From Clostridium sp. CF012 (GTDB taxonomy: Bacteria > Bacillota > Clostridia > Clostridiales > Clostridiaceae), in contig NZ_JAHLEF010000021.1 in assembly GCF_018861755.1 (NCBI RefSeq), positions 1 through 64,000 of the forward strand: DNA of 64,000 nt, given 5' to 3'. Position numbers and translations under genes: made by a program. Below, piece by piece: positions 62,244-64,000 of this stretch (positions are counted from its first letter, which is position 1; each line of letters begins with the position of its first letter). The notes beneath the pieces were generated by a model. It did no database searches. It was given only the letters and a program-made list of their open reading frames with translations, and was not told the DNA's origin.

Positions 62244-62543
62244 CTATTTTGCGTCTTCTTCTCTCTTTGTTGATTTAGGAAGAATAGCTTCAACTTCAGC
62301 ATGTGGACGAGGGATAACATGAACAGAAACCAATTCCCCTACGCGCTGAGCTGCTGCAGCACCAGCATCAGTTGCTGCCTTTACAGCACCTACATCACCT
62401 CTTACCATTACTGTTACTAGACCTCCACCAACAAATTCTTTACCAACTAGGTAAACATTTGCTGCCTTAACCATTGCATCCGCAGCCTCAATAGCTCCAA
62501 CTAAACCCTTTGTTTCGATCATACCTAATGCATCATATTTCAT
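62244..62543 (-). CDS. BMC-domain shell protein (PduA/EutM type), copy 1
   Basis: This 99-residue hexamer-forming shell protein has the canonical [20 protein letters not shown] start, the pore-loop region [14 protein letters not shown] and the VHVIPRPH motif near residue 80. It differs from copy 2 only near the C-terminus ([19 protein letters not shown], then STKREEDAK). GGAGG lies upstream of the ATG. It is the last gene of the operon before the terminator. Confidence 0.95.
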   Translation of the reverse strand: MKYDALGMIETKGLVGAIEAADAMVKAANVYLVGKEFVGGGLVTVMVRGDVGAVKAATDAGAAAAQRVGELVSVHVIPRPHAEVEAILPKSTKREEDAK

Positions 62544-62655
62544 TTTTATTTCCTCCTAATTTTTTATTTGTAATTATAATTTATAAAAAATTGACCCACC
62601 ATGATACCAATATAATTTATATGAATTACTCTACTGATGGTCAGAATATATTTTA

Positions 62656-62946
62656 CTATTCTTCCGTCTTTATCATTTTAGGAAGAATGCCTTCAACTTC
62701 CACATGTGGACGAGGTATAACATGAACAGAAATCAGTTCCCCAACACGTTGAGCTGCAGCAGCACCAGCATCAGTTGCTGCCTTTACAGCACCTACGTCG
62801 CCTCTTACCATTACTGTTACTAGACCACCACCAACAAATTCTTTACCAACTAAGTATACATTTGCTGCCTTAACCATTGCATCTGCAGCCTCAATAGCTC
62901 CAACTAAACCCTTTGTTTCGATCATTCCTAATGCATCATATTTCAT
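62656..62946 (-). CDS. BMC-domain shell protein (PduA/EutM type), copy 2
   Basis: This 96-residue protein is identical to copy 1 over the first 71 or so residues, including ribosome site and most of the upstream sequence. It has a different tail ([19 protein letters not shown], then MIKTEE). It follows pduL by 20 bp. The near identity points to a recent tandem duplication or conversion. Confidence 0.95.
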   Translation of the reverse strand: MKYDALGMIETKGLVGAIEAADAMVKAANVYLVGKEFVGGGLVTVMVRGDVGAVKAATDAGAAAAQRVGELISVHVIPRPHVEVEGILPKMIKTEE

Positions 62947-62966
62947 TTTTATTTCCTCCTAATTTT

Positions 62967-63617
62967 TTATTTTGTAATTATAACTTTTGATAAGGAATTA
63001 AGATTCATAGCATTTGCTTCTTCTGTGTCAAGATGACATTCTAGTGCAGAAGCTTCATTAGCTCTAACTGCCACATTATTATAAGTGCCCCCACGTTCCC
63101 CATTAATCTGAATAGATACCATCTGTCCATCATGCACACCAAGGCCTTGTGCATCTTTAAGTGTCATATGAATATGTCTTTGTGCAACAATCAAACCTTC
63201 TGTTGTCTGAACAGATCCCTTGGGACCAATTAACGTAATTCCCGGTGTTCCCTGTAAATCACCCGATAACCTTGCCTGTGAAACGGTGCCAAGTTTGAAG
63301 GAATCTCCTGTGAGAACTTCCACCTGTGTCTTACTACGCACAGGACCAAGAATTCTAATTTTCTCAATGGCACCCTTTGGTCCGCAGATTGTTACAGTTT
63401 CCTTACATGCATACTGTCCAGGCTGCGATAAATCTTTACTTTTTGTTAACTGATATCCTTCTCCGAACAGACTATTTAAATCTGCCTCAGAAAGGTGAAT
63501 ATGACGATTGGAAACTCCAACTGGAATCTCATATATGTCTTCTTTCACTTCTGTAGAAGGAGCATTAGCTTGAACAGCCTCTAGCAAAAGTTTCAGAACA
63601 GCATTATACTTATCCAT
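62967..63617 (-). CDS. pduL: Phosphotransacylase PduL
   Basis: This 216-residue BMC phosphotransacylase exchanges CoA for phosphate on acyl-CoA. Residues 1-17 (MDKYNAVLKLLLEAVQA) form an amphipathic encapsulation helix. The zinc histidines are in VSNRHIHLS, VAQRHIHM and LECHLDTEEAN. It starts 1 bp after the aldehyde dehydrogenase stop. Its product, an acyl phosphate, allows ATP formation by a kinase. Confidence 0.95.
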   Translation of the reverse strand: MDKYNAVLKLLLEAVQANAPSTEVKEDIYEIPVGVSNRHIHLSEADLNSLFGEGYQLTKSKDLSQPGQYACKETVTICGPKGAIEKIRILGPVRSKTQVEVLTGDSFKLGTVSQARLSGDLQGTPGITLIGPKGSVQTTEGLIVAQRHIHMTLKDAQGLGVHDGQMVSIQINGERGGTYNNVAVRANEASALECHLDTEEANAMNLNSLSKVIITK

Positions 63618-63618
63618 T

Positions 63619-64000
63619 TTAGTTGGCTCCCTTCATTGCGCTTACCAGTTCATTTACAAGTTTCAAAAGCTTTTCATTATCAGTGCAATCGTTCTTAGAT
63701 GCAGATGCAGCTGCATATGAATCCGGACTTAAATTACCGCATCCTACGCCACTTTGAACTTCACAACTACCAGAGAGTTCAGGGTGGTTGAAAGTCGGAT
63801 CAGCGGAGGCTAATGTACTGCAATCCTTAGTGCCATATGCAATTCTTTTGATATTAATCAAATGCATTGGAGTAACATTTTCTGAAACAGAACTTCCTCC
63901 CCATGTACCGCAACCTAGTGTGAATGAAGGTATAAGTCCTGTGCTTGCACCGGTACCACCTTGACTTCCACCAGTATTAACTAAAATACGAGCTGCTGGT
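63619..64000 (-). CDS. CoA-acylating aldehyde dehydrogenase (PduP/EutE type), C-terminal part
   Basis: The frame is open from the window edge and ends at 63619. It has GLIPSFTLGCGTWGGSSVSE and NVTPMHLINIKRIAYG, typical of the C-terminal part of BMC aldehyde dehydrogenases. The last 18 residues (EKLLKLVNELVSAMKGAN) form an amphipathic helix that fits a C-terminal encapsulation peptide, preceded by a flexible Ser/Ala linker. It converts an aldehyde and CoA to acyl-CoA for PduL. Confidence 0.9.
   Translation of the reverse strand, partial: PAARILVNTGGSQGGTGASTGLIPSFTLGCGTWGGSSVSENVTPMHLINIKRIAYGTKDCSTLASADPTFNHPELSGSCEVQSGVGCGNLSPDSYAAASASKNDCTDNEKLLKLVNELVSAMKGAN

Noticed and set aside
1-64000. 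CRISPR array, prophage or complete insertion sequence
   Set aside because: No regularly spaced repeats, phage structural genes or intact transposase were seen; only the possible IS605-type end and an integrase-like fragment.

Overview
The window looks like the chromosome of a Clostridium-type anaerobic Firmicute. The DNA is strongly AT-rich, and Shine-Dalgarno sites are strong (GGAGG or GGGGG) with frequent TTG and GTG starts. The gene content is typical of an amino-acid- and peptide-fermenting clostridium: several amino acid permeases, peptidases, a sigma-54 cysteine-desulfhydrase-type locus, ferredoxin/flavodoxin proteins, a glycyl-radical-enzyme remnant and a bacterial microcompartment (BMC). 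I saw no rRNA, CRISPR array or intact transposon. One tRNA gene, tRNA-Leu(UAG), is present.

Layout. 0-3.7 kb: an EamA exporter and an EFR1/MarR/DUF362 iron-sulfur operon with a palindromic operator placed over its own promoter. 3.7-8.5 kb: an APC permease, a glyoxalase-like protein, a YczE membrane protein and a secreted tandem amidase whose first catalytic domain is dead. 8.9-14.5 kb: a second APC permease, then a peptide-use group (pepT, Xaa-Pro peptidase, POT transporter) with a cre-like site at the transporter promoter. 14.6-16.4 kb: a graveyard holding an EamA fragment, a possible integrase fragment, a frameshifted XRE-cupin regulator, and a pruA 5' end joined to a glycyl-radical-enzyme 3' end. 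16.6-20.4 kb: UppP, DedA and a two-component system. 20.5-24.1 kb: a PLP lyase with a clear sigma-54 promoter, upstream palindromes and its cognate activator (CdsB/CdsR-like). 24.3-29.9 kb: gpmA, a secondary alcohol dehydrogenase, a YdjG/YdjI-like zinc-ribbon/SPFH pair and a C39-like protein.

30-36.7 kb: a lipoprotein/response regulator/kinase operon and an NAD-salvage operon (NrtR-like, nicotinamidase, pncB). 37-43 kb: a YARHG protein, a six-repeat secreted protein, tRNA-Leu, an MBL hydrolase, PpaX, a P1 peptidase and a SEC-C protein. 43.4-46.8 kb: a TetR regulator divergent from two paralogous polytopic membrane proteins. 47.2-50 kb: threonine dehydrogenase plus a permease. 50.1-55.4 kb: DbpA helicase, a DUF1186 protein, an ECF sigma fused to an anti-sigma-like segment, and a beta-lactamase-fold lipoprotein.

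55.5 kb to the right edge is a BMC locus. It has a small coupled protein, a DMT transporter and a choline/ethanolamine-kinase-like protein on the minus strand. A PduQ-type alcohol dehydrogenase and a PocR-domain kinase with an AraC-type response regulator are on the plus strand. Two near-identical shell proteins, PduL and the C-terminus of an acylating aldehyde dehydrogenase are on the minus strand. The set implies aldehyde disproportionation to alcohol and acyl phosphate inside a shell. The signature enzyme lies outside the window.

A conserved promoter-type element of about 43 bp recurs upstream of three unlinked minus-strand genes (EamA, SEC-C, DUF1186). It is the best candidate for an undescribed regulatory link in this window. 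All family assignments come from reading motifs; no database search was run.
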